Shown here piece by piece: positions 21,773 through 29,394 of a DNA stretch of 42,805 nt. A program made the position numbers and the translations under genes. The stretch is taken from positions 1-42,805 of the forward strand of contig NZ_CAACUY010000063.1 in NCBI RefSeq assembly GCF_900659615.1, read 5' to 3'. Source of the stretch: Actinomadura fibrosa. Lineage in GTDB: Bacteria > Actinomycetota > Actinomycetes > Streptosporangiales > Streptosporangiaceae. Each line of letters starts with the position of its first letter. The first letter of the stretch is position 1. The notes below the pieces were generated by a model, which worked only from the letters and a program-made list of their open reading frames with translations, was not told where the DNA came from and did not search any database.

Positions 21773-24700
21773 GTGAAACCGACCTACCCCGTGGACCTCG
21801 CGGCCCGGGCGTCCAACCTGTCCGAGCGGATCCAGGTCGTGTCCGGCCTCGGGCCGCCCGCCGCCGAGCCCCTGGCGGCCTTCGACGGCTGGCGGATCGA
21901 GCGGCTGGCCGCGAAGCTGGCCGCCAAGTTCGACGCCGAGACCAGCCCGCGGCCGGGGCGGACGCGGCACACCGAGCAGTCGCTGGGCGAGGTCCTGCGG
22001 GCCTACCGCCGGCACGAGCTCGGCCTCACCGATCCGGACGGTCCGCTGGGCCGCATGCTGGCCGGGCTCCACGCCGAATGGCTGCCCGTGTACCGGGAGG
22101 CGCTGGACGGCTACGACGCGTCGGGCGTCGCGTCGGTGACGGCGGACTGGCGCGAGGACGACGTCTACTACGGCCGGTTCGCGATCGCCTGCGAGCCGTT
22201 CCTGCTCCTCCTCGGACGCCGGCTCGCCCAGGCGATCGACGGCGGCGCCGCGTCCGGTGTCCGGGTCGCCCCCCGGCTGGTGCGCGACTTCCAGGTGTAC
22301 CTGCTCGACCAGTTCGAGCTGGCGCTGGCGTGGGCCGTGGAGACCGACGCGAAGGTGCACTGCCGGTCGCACGGCATCGATCCGGCGAGCGCGACCCGCG
22401 ACGACTACCGCGCCTACCTCGACAAGACGTTCGCGGACGCCGCCGCCCACCACCGCTTCCACCTGGAGTTCCCGCTGCTGGGCCGCTGGCTGGCCCAGGC
22501 CACCGGGCAGCTCGCCGCGCACGGCGCCCAGATGGTCGAGCGGATCCGCGACGACGCCGCCGCGCTGTCCGAGCGGTTCTTCGGACGGCCCGTCGCGGAG
22601 GTGCGCACCGCGCGGCTCGGCCGGTCCGACCACCACGCCGGGGGCCGCAGCGTCGCGATCGTCGAGGTCGGGCTCGCGGACGGCGCGCGGGAGTCCGTGG
22701 TCTACAAGCCCCGCGGGCTCGGCGGCGAGGCCGGGTTGCAGCGCCTGCTGGCGCGGCTGCGCGACGACGGCGTCCTCGGCTACGCCGAGCGGGCCGTGCT
22801 CCCGCGGGACGGCTACGGCTTCGAGGCGCTGATCCCGCCGGGACGCAACCGGGTCGCGACGCGGGAGGAGGCCGAGCACGTCTACGCCGAACTCGGCGGC
22901 TACCTGGCGATCTTCTACGTGCTGGGAGGCGGCGACCTGCACTTCGAGAACGTCCTCGTCGCGGACGGCCACGCCTTCATCTGCGACTGCGAGACGGTGC
23001 TCGGGGCGCTGCCGAAGGGGCACCCGCGCCCGTCGGGCACGCTGATGGACTCGGTGTTCAAGACCGGGCTGATCGAGTGGCCGCGCGGCGGGGCGGCGCC
23101 CGAGGGCGGGATGCGGCTCAGCGGCTACACCGGCGGCGGCGGTTACGAGATCCCGATGCCGGTGCCCGCGATCGACCGGGCGCAGTCGTTCGCGTCGTCG
23201 GTCACCTACCGCGAGGGGGTGCGCGTCGAGCCGGGCGCCGCCAACCGGGTGTTCGTCGGCGACGAGCTGACGCACGCGGAGGACTTCGCCGCCGCCATCG
23301 GCTCCGGCTTCGACCGGGTCTACGAGTGGTTCCGGCGGCGGCCCGACGAGGCGGTCGAGTGCGTGTCGCAGGCGTTCGCCGGCTCCAGCGTCCGCTTCAT
23401 CAACTGGAGCACGCAGGTCTACGCGCAGCTGCTGGCGGCGGCCCGGCATCCCCGGTGCCTGCTGGAGCCGCTGGAGGCCGACCTGCTGATCAACACGGTG
23501 CGCACCTTCCCCCGCAAATGGGACCAGGACGCCGCCCTCCCCGAGTGGGAGCTGGTGTCGATGTGGCGCCAGGACGTCCCGCTGTTCACCGTCGAGGCGG
23601 GCGGCACGGCGCTCGTCCACGACCACGCGTCCGCCGTCCAGGCGGAGCTGGAGACGAGCCCGCTGGAGTACGCCGCGTCCCGGATCAGGGGGCTGTCCGA
23701 GCGGAACCGCGCGCAGCAGCGCCAGTACATCGCCGCCGGGCTGGCCGGCGCGGACGTGACGAGCGCCGACTTCGCCGCCACGTGCGTCGAGCGGGCGGCC
23801 GGGCTCGGGGAGCTGCTCTGCGCGATGCTCCGGGAGCCGGACGCGCCCGCCCCGTGGACGTCCTTCCTCATCACCGGCGAGGGGCGGGACGAGGTCGACA
23901 TCGAGGGCGACCTCTACAACGGCTCGGGCGGCATCGCGCTGTTCCTGGCCTACCTCGACGCCCTGGACCCGCGGCCGGAGTTCCGCGCGGCGGCGCGGCG
24001 GGCGCTCGCCCACGCCGTGGTCACGGTCGACCGGCGGCGCATCGGCGCGTTCACCGGGCTCGGCGGCATGATCTACCTCCTGACGCACCTGTACCGGCTG
24101 TGGGAGGAGCCCGCTCTGCTCGACCACGCCCTCGAACTGAGCGACGAGCTGTCCGGGCGCATCGAGCGGGACGCGCAGCTCGACGTCTTCCACGGCGCGG
24201 CCGGGCTCATCCCCGTGCTGATCGGGCTGGCCGGCGCGGCGGACGGGCAGGGCCTGGAGCAGGCGCACCGGTGCGCCGAGCACCTGCTGCGCCGGGCGGA
24301 GGCCGACGGCGACACGCTCTCCTGGCCCGGGTCCGACATGGGCGCGGCGGGCGCCAACCTGACCGGGCTGTCCCACGGCGCGGGCGGTGTCGGATGGGCC
24401 CTGATCGCGCTGGGCCGGCTCACCGACCGGCCCGAGTACGTCTCGGCCGGGCGGCGCGCCTTCGCCTACGAGGCCCGCCACTTCGACCAGAGCGCGCAGG
24501 ACTGGTACGACCTGCGCGAGTTCCCGGGCGGGACGCTGTGGCAGGGGCGCCACTACGCCAACGCCTGGTGCAACGGCGCGTCCGGCATCGGGCTGAGCCG
24601 CATCGCGAGCTGGGCCCTGCTCGGCCGGGACGACGACGCGCTGCTGACCGAGGCGAGGCAGGCGCTGACCGCGACCATGCGCAACTACCCGCGGCTGATG

Positions 24701-24988
24701 AACGACTCGCTGTGCCACGGCCGGTCGGGCAACGCCGAGCTGTTCCTGCGGTTCGCGCTGCTCGCCGACGAGCCGGCGTTCCGGCTGGAGGCGAACGTCC
24801 AGGTGCAGGCGCAGTGGCGCAACCTGGAGGACGCCCCGCCGATGTCCACCAGCGGCTTCTTCCCCGGGCTGATGCTCGGCCTGTCCGGTTTCGGGATGCA
24901 CTTCCTGCGGCTGGCCGATCCGGAGCGGGTCCCCTCGGCCCTGCTCCTGGACGCTCCGCCGCCCGCGCCGATCCGAAGGGTGAACTGA
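21773..24988 (+). CDS. LanM class II lanthipeptide synthetase (CinM-like)
   Basis: A 1071-aa bifunctional enzyme, close to the length of CinM. Start GTG 21773 has GAGGAG nine bases upstream. The N-terminal two thirds are the lipid-kinase-like dehydratase domain, which phosphorylates and eliminates Ser/Thr: SVVYKPRGLGGEAGLQRLL (about residues 313-331), GGGDLHFENVLV and FICDCETVLG carry the expected Lys, Asp, His and Asn positions. The C-terminal third, from about residue 700, is the LanC cyclase: SHGAGGVGWALIALG, then zinc ligands C933 in WCNGASGIGLS and C981-H982 in CHGRSGNAELF. It should install the three (methyl)lanthionine rings on the precursor. The hydroxylase gene follows three bases after its stop. 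Confidence 0.95.
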   Translation: MKPTYPVDLAARASNLSERIQVVSGLGPPAAEPLAAFDGWRIERLAAKLAAKFDAETSPRPGRTRHTEQSLGEVLRAYRRHELGLTDPDGPLGRMLAGLHAEWLPVYREALDGYDASGVASVTADWREDDVYYGRFAIACEPFLLLLGRRLAQAIDGGAASGVRVAPRLVRDFQVYLLDQFELALAWAVETDAKVHCRSHGIDPASATRDDYRAYLDKTFADAAAHHRFHLEFPLLGRWLAQATGQLAAHGAQMVERIRDDAAALSERFFGRPVAEVRTARLGRSDHHAGGRSVAIVEVGLADGARESVVYKPRGLGGEAGLQRLLARLRDDGVLGYAERAVLPRDGYGFEALIPPGRNRVATREEAEHVYAELGGYLAIFYVLGGGDLHFENVLVADGHAFICDCETVLGALPKGHPRPSGTLMDSVFKTGLIEWPRGGAAPEGGMRLSGYTGGGGYEIPMPVPAIDRAQSFASSVTYREGVRVEPGAANRVFVGDELTHAEDFAAAIGSGFDRVYEWFRRRPDEAVECVSQAFAGSSVRFINWSTQVYAQLLAAARHPRCLLEPLEADLLINTVRTFPRKWDQDAALPEWELVSMWRQDVPLFTVEAGGTALVHDHASAVQAELETSPLEYAASRIRGLSERNRAQQRQYIAAGLAGADVTSADFAATCVERAAGLGELLCAMLREPDAPAPWTSFLITGEGRDEVDIEGDLYNGSGGIALFLAYLDALDPRPEFRAAARRALAHAVVTVDRRRIGAFTGLGGMIYLLTHLYRLWEEPALLDHALELSDELSGRIERDAQLDVFHGAAGLIPVLIGLAGAADGQGLEQAHRCAEHLLRRAEADGDTLSWPGSDMGAAGANLTGLSHGAGGVGWALIALGRLTDRPEYVSAGRRAFAYEARHFDQSAQDWYDLREFPGGTLWQGRHYANAWCNGASGIGLSRIASWALLGRDDDALLTEARQALTATMRNYPRLMNDSLCHGRSGNAELFLRFALLADEPAFRLEANVQVQAQWRNLEDAPPMSTSGFFPGLMLGLSGFGMHFLRLADPERVPSALLLDAPPPAPIRRVN

Positions 24989-24991
24989 ACC

Positions 24992-25936
24992 ATGTCCGTC
25001 GAGTCCTGCGCGGCGTTCCTGCGCGCCGCCCTTCAAGACGCCCAGGTCAGGCAGCAGATGAAGGCCATGACCGCGGTCGGGGAGCTGGTCCGCCTCGGCC
25101 GGGAGCACGGCTACCTGTTCGACGGCCGGGACGTGGCGGTGGCCTCCTCCGCATCCGAATTCGCCACGTACACGAAACCGTCCGCGCCGGGACCGTCCGC
25201 GGCGAAGGTGCCCGCACCGCGACCGGCGCCGTCCGCGACCGAGCCGTCCGCGACCGAGCCGACCGCGTTCTACCACCACGAGTACGACATGGACCAGATC
25301 CCCGGTTTCGCCGCCGTCATCGACGAGCTGCCGGCGTTGAAGATCAAGCCGTCCACGGTCGACCTCGCCCGGTTCGACGAGGGCTTCCGGGCGGACGACC
25401 TGCGCTCCACCTCGCTGGCCCCCGGCAGCGCCGAGTACGAGCGGTGGCGCGCCGAGCCGCCGGACCCGCCGCCCGCCCCGGGGAGCAGGCGCGACTTCCA
25501 CCTCGTGAACCTGGACGAGCACGTCGAGCACGAGGGCTACGCCGCCTACTTCGCCGCCAAGGTCCGGCTGGTCGACGCCCTGGAGAAGGTGTTCGGCGGC
25601 GACGTCCGGCTGTCCGGCGGCATGTGGTACCCGCCGTCGGCCTACCGGCTGTGGCACACCAACGAGGACCAGCCGGGCTGGCGGATGTACCTGATCGACT
25701 TCGACGGGGAGTTCGCCGACCCCGAGCACACCTCCTTCTTCCGGTACCAGCATCCCGAGACGCGGGAGCTGGTCACCCTGCCGGAGCGCCCGCGGCTGGT
25801 GCGGTTCTTCAAGATCGAGCAGGATCCGGAGCGGCTGTTCTGGCACTGCATCGTCAACCCGACGCGGCGGCACCGGTGGAGCTTCGGCTGCACCGTCCCC
25901 GACACCTGGCTCGACGACATCGCGGGCCGGTCGTGA
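24992..25936 (+). CDS. CinX-like 2-oxoglutarate Asp hydroxylase with Nif11-like N-terminal domain
   Basis: A 314-aa protein. Residues 100-310 are the non-heme iron hydroxylase: SGGMWYPPSAYRLWHTNED with QPGWRMYLIDFDGEF and ERLFWHCIVNPTRRHRWSFG hold the candidate metal and 2-oxoglutarate residues (His, acidic residue, His, Arg). CinX hydroxylates Asp15 of cinnamycin, and the precursor here has Asp15. Residues 4-50 (CAAFLRAALQDAQVRQQM, LVRLGREHGYLFDGRDV) look like a Nif11-type leader domain, and an Ala/Pro/Ser linker (55-90) containing a tandem 15-bp repeat joins the two. A leader-like domain on the enzyme may help it dock with the biosynthetic complex. That is inference. Its stop overlaps the transporter GTG. 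Confidence 0.88.
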   Translation: MSVESCAAFLRAALQDAQVRQQMKAMTAVGELVRLGREHGYLFDGRDVAVASSASEFATYTKPSAPGPSAAKVPAPRPAPSATEPSATEPTAFYHHEYDMDQIPGFAAVIDELPALKIKPSTVDLARFDEGFRADDLRSTSLAPGSAEYERWRAEPPDPPPAPGSRRDFHLVNLDEHVEHEGYAAYFAAKVRLVDALEKVFGGDVRLSGGMWYPPSAYRLWHTNEDQPGWRMYLIDFDGEFADPEHTSFFRYQHPETRELVTLPERPRLVRFFKIEQDPERLFWHCIVNPTRRHRWSFGCTVPDTWLDDIAGRS

Positions 25937-27828
25937 ACCTCCGCCCCCCGCGCGCCACCACGAACCCCGCCGAGCCCGCCGCGTCCGCCGAGCCCGCCGC
26001 GTCCGGCGGCGGCTCCGACCGGGTGACGCCCGCGATCAGGGCGGTCGGCCTGCGCAAGCGCTACCCCGGCGTCGACGCCGTGGCCGGGATCGACCTGACG
26101 ATCGCCCCTGGCGAGAGCTTCGGGTTCCTCGGGCCGAACGGGGCGGGCAAGACCACCACGATCGCGATGCTGTGCACGCTGGCGGTGCCCACCGCCGGCC
26201 GGATCGAGATCGCCGGCCACGACGCGCGCACGGACGCCGCCGCGGCCCGCCGCCGGATCGGGCTGATCTTCCAGGAGAGCACCCTGGACGACCGGCTGAC
26301 CGCCGCCGAGAACCTCCGGTTCCACGCCGACCTGTACAACGTGCCCGCGGCGCGGGTCCCGGCGCGCGTCGCGGAGACGCTCGCGCTGGTCGGGCTGACC
26401 GGCGTCCGCGACGCGGTGGTCCGCACCTTCTCCGGCGGCATGCGCCGGCGCCTGGAGATCGCCCGCGCGCTGCTGCACCGCCCGCAGATCCTGTTCCTGG
26501 ACGAGCCGACGATCGGCCTCGACCCGAACGCGCGCGCCCAGGTCTGGCGGTACCTGCGGCACGTCTGCGAGAACGAGGCGGTCACGCTCTTCCTGACCAC
26601 GCACCACCTCGAAGAGGCCGAGCAGTGCGACCGCATCGCGATCGTGGACGCGGGCCGGATCGTCGCGCAGGGCAGTCCCGCCGAGCTGAAGTCGGTGCTC
26701 GGCGCCGACCGCGTCGACCTGCGCACCGGCGACGACGACGCGGCGGCGGCGCTGATCGGCGAGCGCCTCGGCCTGGAGACGGCGCGGGGCCGCGACGGGC
26801 TGAGCCTCCAGGTGCCGGACGGGGCGCGCGTGCTGCCGCGGCTGCTCGCCGAGCTGGACGTCCCCGTGTACGAGGCGCGGGTCACCTCACCCAGTCTGGA
26901 CGACGTCTTCCTGCATCACACCGGGCACCGGATCCGCGACGAGGCGCCGTCCGAGAGGCCGGTCCCGCTGGACGCCGCGTCCCGTGCGGTGCGCGAGCCC
27001 GTGCTGCCCGAGCCTCTCAGGGGAGGGCCGCGGGCGGAGCTGCGCGCGCTGGGGATGGTGTGGCGGCGCGAGATGCTGCACTTCAGGCGGGACCGCGTCG
27101 GAGCGGCGCTGTCCCTGGTCCAGCCGCTGGTGTTCCTGTTCGTCCTCGGCGTCGGCCTGGCGCGCCTGATGCCCGGCGCGAACGGCGGCGCCTACCAGCT
27201 CTTTCTCTTCTCGGGCGCGCTGGTGACGGCCGCGCAGGGTCCCGCGCTCGCCACCGGGACCTCGATCATGTGGGACCGGCAGGGCGGCTTCCTGCGCGAG
27301 ATGCTCGCGGGCCCCGCCGCCCGCGGGTCGCTGCTGGTCGGCAAGTGCCTCGGCGGGACGACCGTGGCCGCCTGCCAGGCCGCGATCCTGCTCACCACCG
27401 CCGGCCTGGTCGGGATGCCCCTCGACGGGACGCTGATCGCGCTGCTGCTGGGCGAGCTGGTGCTTGTGTCGCTGGCCATGACCGTCCTCAGCGTGCTGCT
27501 GGCGACGCTCCTGACCCGCCCTCAGACCTTCGGCACGGTGCTGTCGGTGATCATGGCGCCGCTGGTGTTCCTGTCCGGCTCGTTCTTCCCGCTCGGCGCG
27601 ATGCCGCCGTGGATGGCGGGGCTGGCGCTGGCCAACCCGCTCACCTACGCAGTGGACGTGATGCGCCGCACCATCGCGGCGTTCCTGCCGGGCGCCCCGC
27701 CCCCGCTGTTCCGGCCGCTGAGCCTGGGCTCGTGGCAGCCGCCGGTGCCGGCCGAGTGCGGCCTGCTGGCGGTGCTGACCGTCGCCGGCCTGGCCTGGGC
27801 CGCCCGCCGCTTCTCTCGCCTCACCTGA
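25933..27828 (+). CDS. Single-chain ABC exporter, fused CinT (ATPase) + CinH (permease) equivalent
   Basis: A 631-aa protein started at GTG 25933 (GTGA overlap with the hydroxylase). About 30 low-complexity residues including a tandem 18-bp repeat come first, so GTG 26022 is an alternative start. The ATPase spans about residues 33-330: Walker A GPNGAGKTT, signature FSGGMRRRLEIARAL, Walker B ILFLDEPTIGLD and H-loop TTHHLEEAEQ. A linker follows, then an ABC-2 type membrane domain (from about 380) with six helices, e.g. LSLVQPLVFLFVLGVGLA and TVLSVIMAPLVFLSGSFF. Cinnamycin and duramycin clusters encode the two halves separately as CinT and CinH. The frame is open across the join, so the fusion is real in this sequence. 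It should export the peptide, possibly also giving resistance. Confidence 0.92.
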   Translation: MNLRPPRATTNPAEPAASAEPAASGGGSDRVTPAIRAVGLRKRYPGVDAVAGIDLTIAPGESFGFLGPNGAGKTTTIAMLCTLAVPTAGRIEIAGHDARTDAAAARRRIGLIFQESTLDDRLTAAENLRFHADLYNVPAARVPARVAETLALVGLTGVRDAVVRTFSGGMRRRLEIARALLHRPQILFLDEPTIGLDPNARAQVWRYLRHVCENEAVTLFLTTHHLEEAEQCDRIAIVDAGRIVAQGSPAELKSVLGADRVDLRTGDDDAAAALIGERLGLETARGRDGLSLQVPDGARVLPRLLAELDVPVYEARVTSPSLDDVFLHHTGHRIRDEAPSERPVPLDAASRAVREPVLPEPLRGGPRAELRALGMVWRREMLHFRRDRVGAALSLVQPLVFLFVLGVGLARLMPGANGGAYQLFLFSGALVTAAQGPALATGTSIMWDRQGGFLREMLAGPAARGSLLVGKCLGGTTVAACQAAILLTTAGLVGMPLDGTLIALLLGELVLVSLAMTVLSVLLATLLTRPQTFGTVLSVIMAPLVFLSGSFFPLGAMPPWMAGLALANPLTYAVDVMRRTIAAFLPGAPPPLFRPLSLGSWQPPVPAECGLLAVLTVAGLAWAARRFSRLT

Positions 27829-27884
27829 TCGCGGTGTGACCTGCGCCATCGCCGTCCGGAGGACCGTGTCCGAGGACGTACGTT

Positions 27885-28388
27885 GTGATCATGAATGCGG
27901 AGATCGTGGCCGGAACGGCCGATGATGTCGATGCGCTGGAGCCGCTGTGGCTGGCGATGCTCGAACACCACCGCGACGTGACCGGCGCGGAGTGGCCGGT
28001 GCGCGGCCCCGAACCCTCCTGGGAGCTGTGCCGCAAGGACTATCAGTCCTGGCTCGGCGAGGACGGCGCGTTCCTGCTCATCGCACGCGACCCCGACACG
28101 GGCGGGCCGCTCGGCTACGTCCTGTGCCGGCTCCAGCCGTCGGGGCCGACGTTCGATCTCGGTGAGCGGCGCGGGGAGGTCGACTCCCTGGTGGTCTCCG
28201 AGCAGGCCCGCGGGAGCGGTCTCGGCTCGGCGCTGCTGCGGGAGTGCAAGGAGGAGCTGCGCCGCCGCGGCGTCGCGTACTGGTCGATCGGCGTCGTGGA
28301 GGCCAACGAGGACGCGGTCCGGCTGTACGAGCGCGTCGGCTTCAGGCCGTGGGTCCGCGAGCTCCTGGCGCGGGTGGACGACGAGTAA
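27885..28388 (+). CDS. GNAT-family N-acetyltransferase
   Basis: A 167-aa protein. GTG 27885 has GAGGA eight bases upstream; ATG 27891 is an alternative. It shows the GNAT outline: an N-terminal beta-alpha segment (IVAGTADDVDALEPLWLAML), the acetyl-CoA loop in VSEQARGSGLGSALLRECKE (Q/R-x-x-G-x-G), and the C-terminal NEDAVRLYERVGFRPW. Substrate is unknown. It lies 56 bases after the transporter and could be a late gene of the lanthipeptide transcript, but core Lys19 is expected to be in the lysinoalanine, so acetylation of the peptide is not obviously needed. Confidence 0.85.
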   Translation: MIMNAEIVAGTADDVDALEPLWLAMLEHHRDVTGAEWPVRGPEPSWELCRKDYQSWLGEDGAFLLIARDPDTGGPLGYVLCRLQPSGPTFDLGERRGEVDSLVVSEQARGSGLGSALLRECKEELRRRGVAYWSIGVVEANEDAVRLYERVGFRPWVRELLARVDDE

Positions 28389-28403
28389 AAGGCGAGGTGA
28401 GGC

Positions 28404-28434
28404 TTGCCACACAGTACTTACTTACCAGTAGGTT
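28404..28434 (+). promoter_or_regulatory. Possible promoter and operator of the AurF-type gene
   Basis: TTGCCA (28404-28409) and TAGGTT (28429-28434, 19 bp apart) could form a weak promoter. The same stretch holds an imperfect inverted repeat ACTTAC-TTACCA-GTAGGT (28416-28433, five of six arm positions paired), the kind of site a TetR-type repressor uses. The region is conspicuously AT-richer than its surroundings. Confidence 0.35.
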
Positions 28435-28474
28435 GCCGGTTATGGTCGTCCCTATACCGGGAAGGGAGCGCACC

Positions 28475-29377
28475 ATGGCACACGACATTGCTCGGCGTGA
28501 GGTCCGGGACGGCGGTGTCGCCGGACGGTTGCTGGACTCGTCCGCGAAGCTCTCCTACGACCCGATGGTCGAGGTCGACTGGGAGACGCCCCTCGACACG
28601 GACTTCCACGGCGCGAGCCCGGAGTGGAGCACCCTGTACGGCACGGCGTACTGGGACGAGCTGACCGACGCGCAGCGCAAGGAGCTGACGCGCCAGGAGG
28701 CCGCGTCGGTCGCCAGCACCGGGATCTGGTTCGAGATGATCCTCCAGCAGATGATCCTGCGGGACGTGTACGCCAAGGACCCGACCAGCGAGACCGTCCA
28801 GTGGGCCCTCACCGAGATCGCGGACGAGTGCCGGCACTCGATCATGTTCGCGCGGGGCGCCAAGAAGCTCCGCGCCCCCGCCTACCGGCCCCGCCGCCTC
28901 GTGGTCGAGATGGGCCGGGCCTTCAAGACGCTCGCCTTCGGCGAGGCCGCCTACGCCGCGATCCTGGTCGCCGAGGAGGTCCTCGACGTCATGCAGCGCG
29001 ACTGGATGCGGGACGAGCGGGTCGTGCCGTTCGTCCGGACGATCAACAACATCCATGTCGTGGAGGAGTCGCGGCACATGAAGTTCGCCCGCGACGAGAC
29101 CCGCAAGCGGCTCGCGAAGGCGGGCTGGCTGCGGCGCCAGGTGCAGGCGCTCGTGGTCGCGGTGTCGTCCTACATCATCGTCAGCAGCATGGTGAACACG
29201 AAGGTGTACGCCAACGCCGGGCTCGACCGGGACCGGGCCGTCCGGGAGGCGAAGGCGAACGAGCACCACAAGGCGATGCTGCGCTCCAGCTGCGCCGGGC
29301 TCATGGAGTTCCTGGCCTCGGCCCGCCTGCTCACGAAGCCGGCCCTCGTGTTCTACAAGCGCGCGAACCTGATCTGA
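28475..29377 (+). CDS. AurF-type diiron oxygenase
   Basis: A 300-aa protein with ATG 28475 after GGGAAGGGAG. AurF-family proteins are ferritin-fold, non-heme diiron enzymes; the best known oxidise aryl-amines to nitro groups, but many in actinomycetes have no known substrate. The helices carry the expected carboxylate/His metal ligands: TRQEAASVASTGIWFE, TEIADECRHSIMFARGA and VVEESRHMKFARDETRK. There is no signal peptide. Only 17 bases separate it from the ferredoxin-reductase gene, which would supply electrons, so the two form a functional pair. Whether they modify the adjacent lanthipeptide or are an independent unit is not shown by the sequence. A separate promoter-like element suggests independence. 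Confidence 0.9.
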   Translation: MAHDIARREVRDGGVAGRLLDSSAKLSYDPMVEVDWETPLDTDFHGASPEWSTLYGTAYWDELTDAQRKELTRQEAASVASTGIWFEMILQQMILRDVYAKDPTSETVQWALTEIADECRHSIMFARGAKKLRAPAYRPRRLVVEMGRAFKTLAFGEAAYAAILVAEEVLDVMQRDWMRDERVVPFVRTINNIHVVEESRHMKFARDETRKRLAKAGWLRRQVQALVVAVSSYIIVSSMVNTKVYANAGLDRDRAVREAKANEHHKAMLRSSCAGLMEFLASARLLTKPALVFYKRANLI

Positions 29378-29394
29378 GACCGGGCGCGCGAACC

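Noticed and set aside
21734..25873. Very long minus-strand open frame (1379 codons) opposite lanM and lanX
   Set aside because: It is the antisense of the lanthipeptide genes, Arg/Val/Gly-rich with no family motif. Open antisense frames are common at this GC content.
21712..25932. Upstream part of the long plus-strand frame that ends with the ABC transporter
   Set aside because: Before 25933 it only overlaps lanM and lanX out of frame. The transporter begins at the GTG that overlaps the hydroxylase stop.
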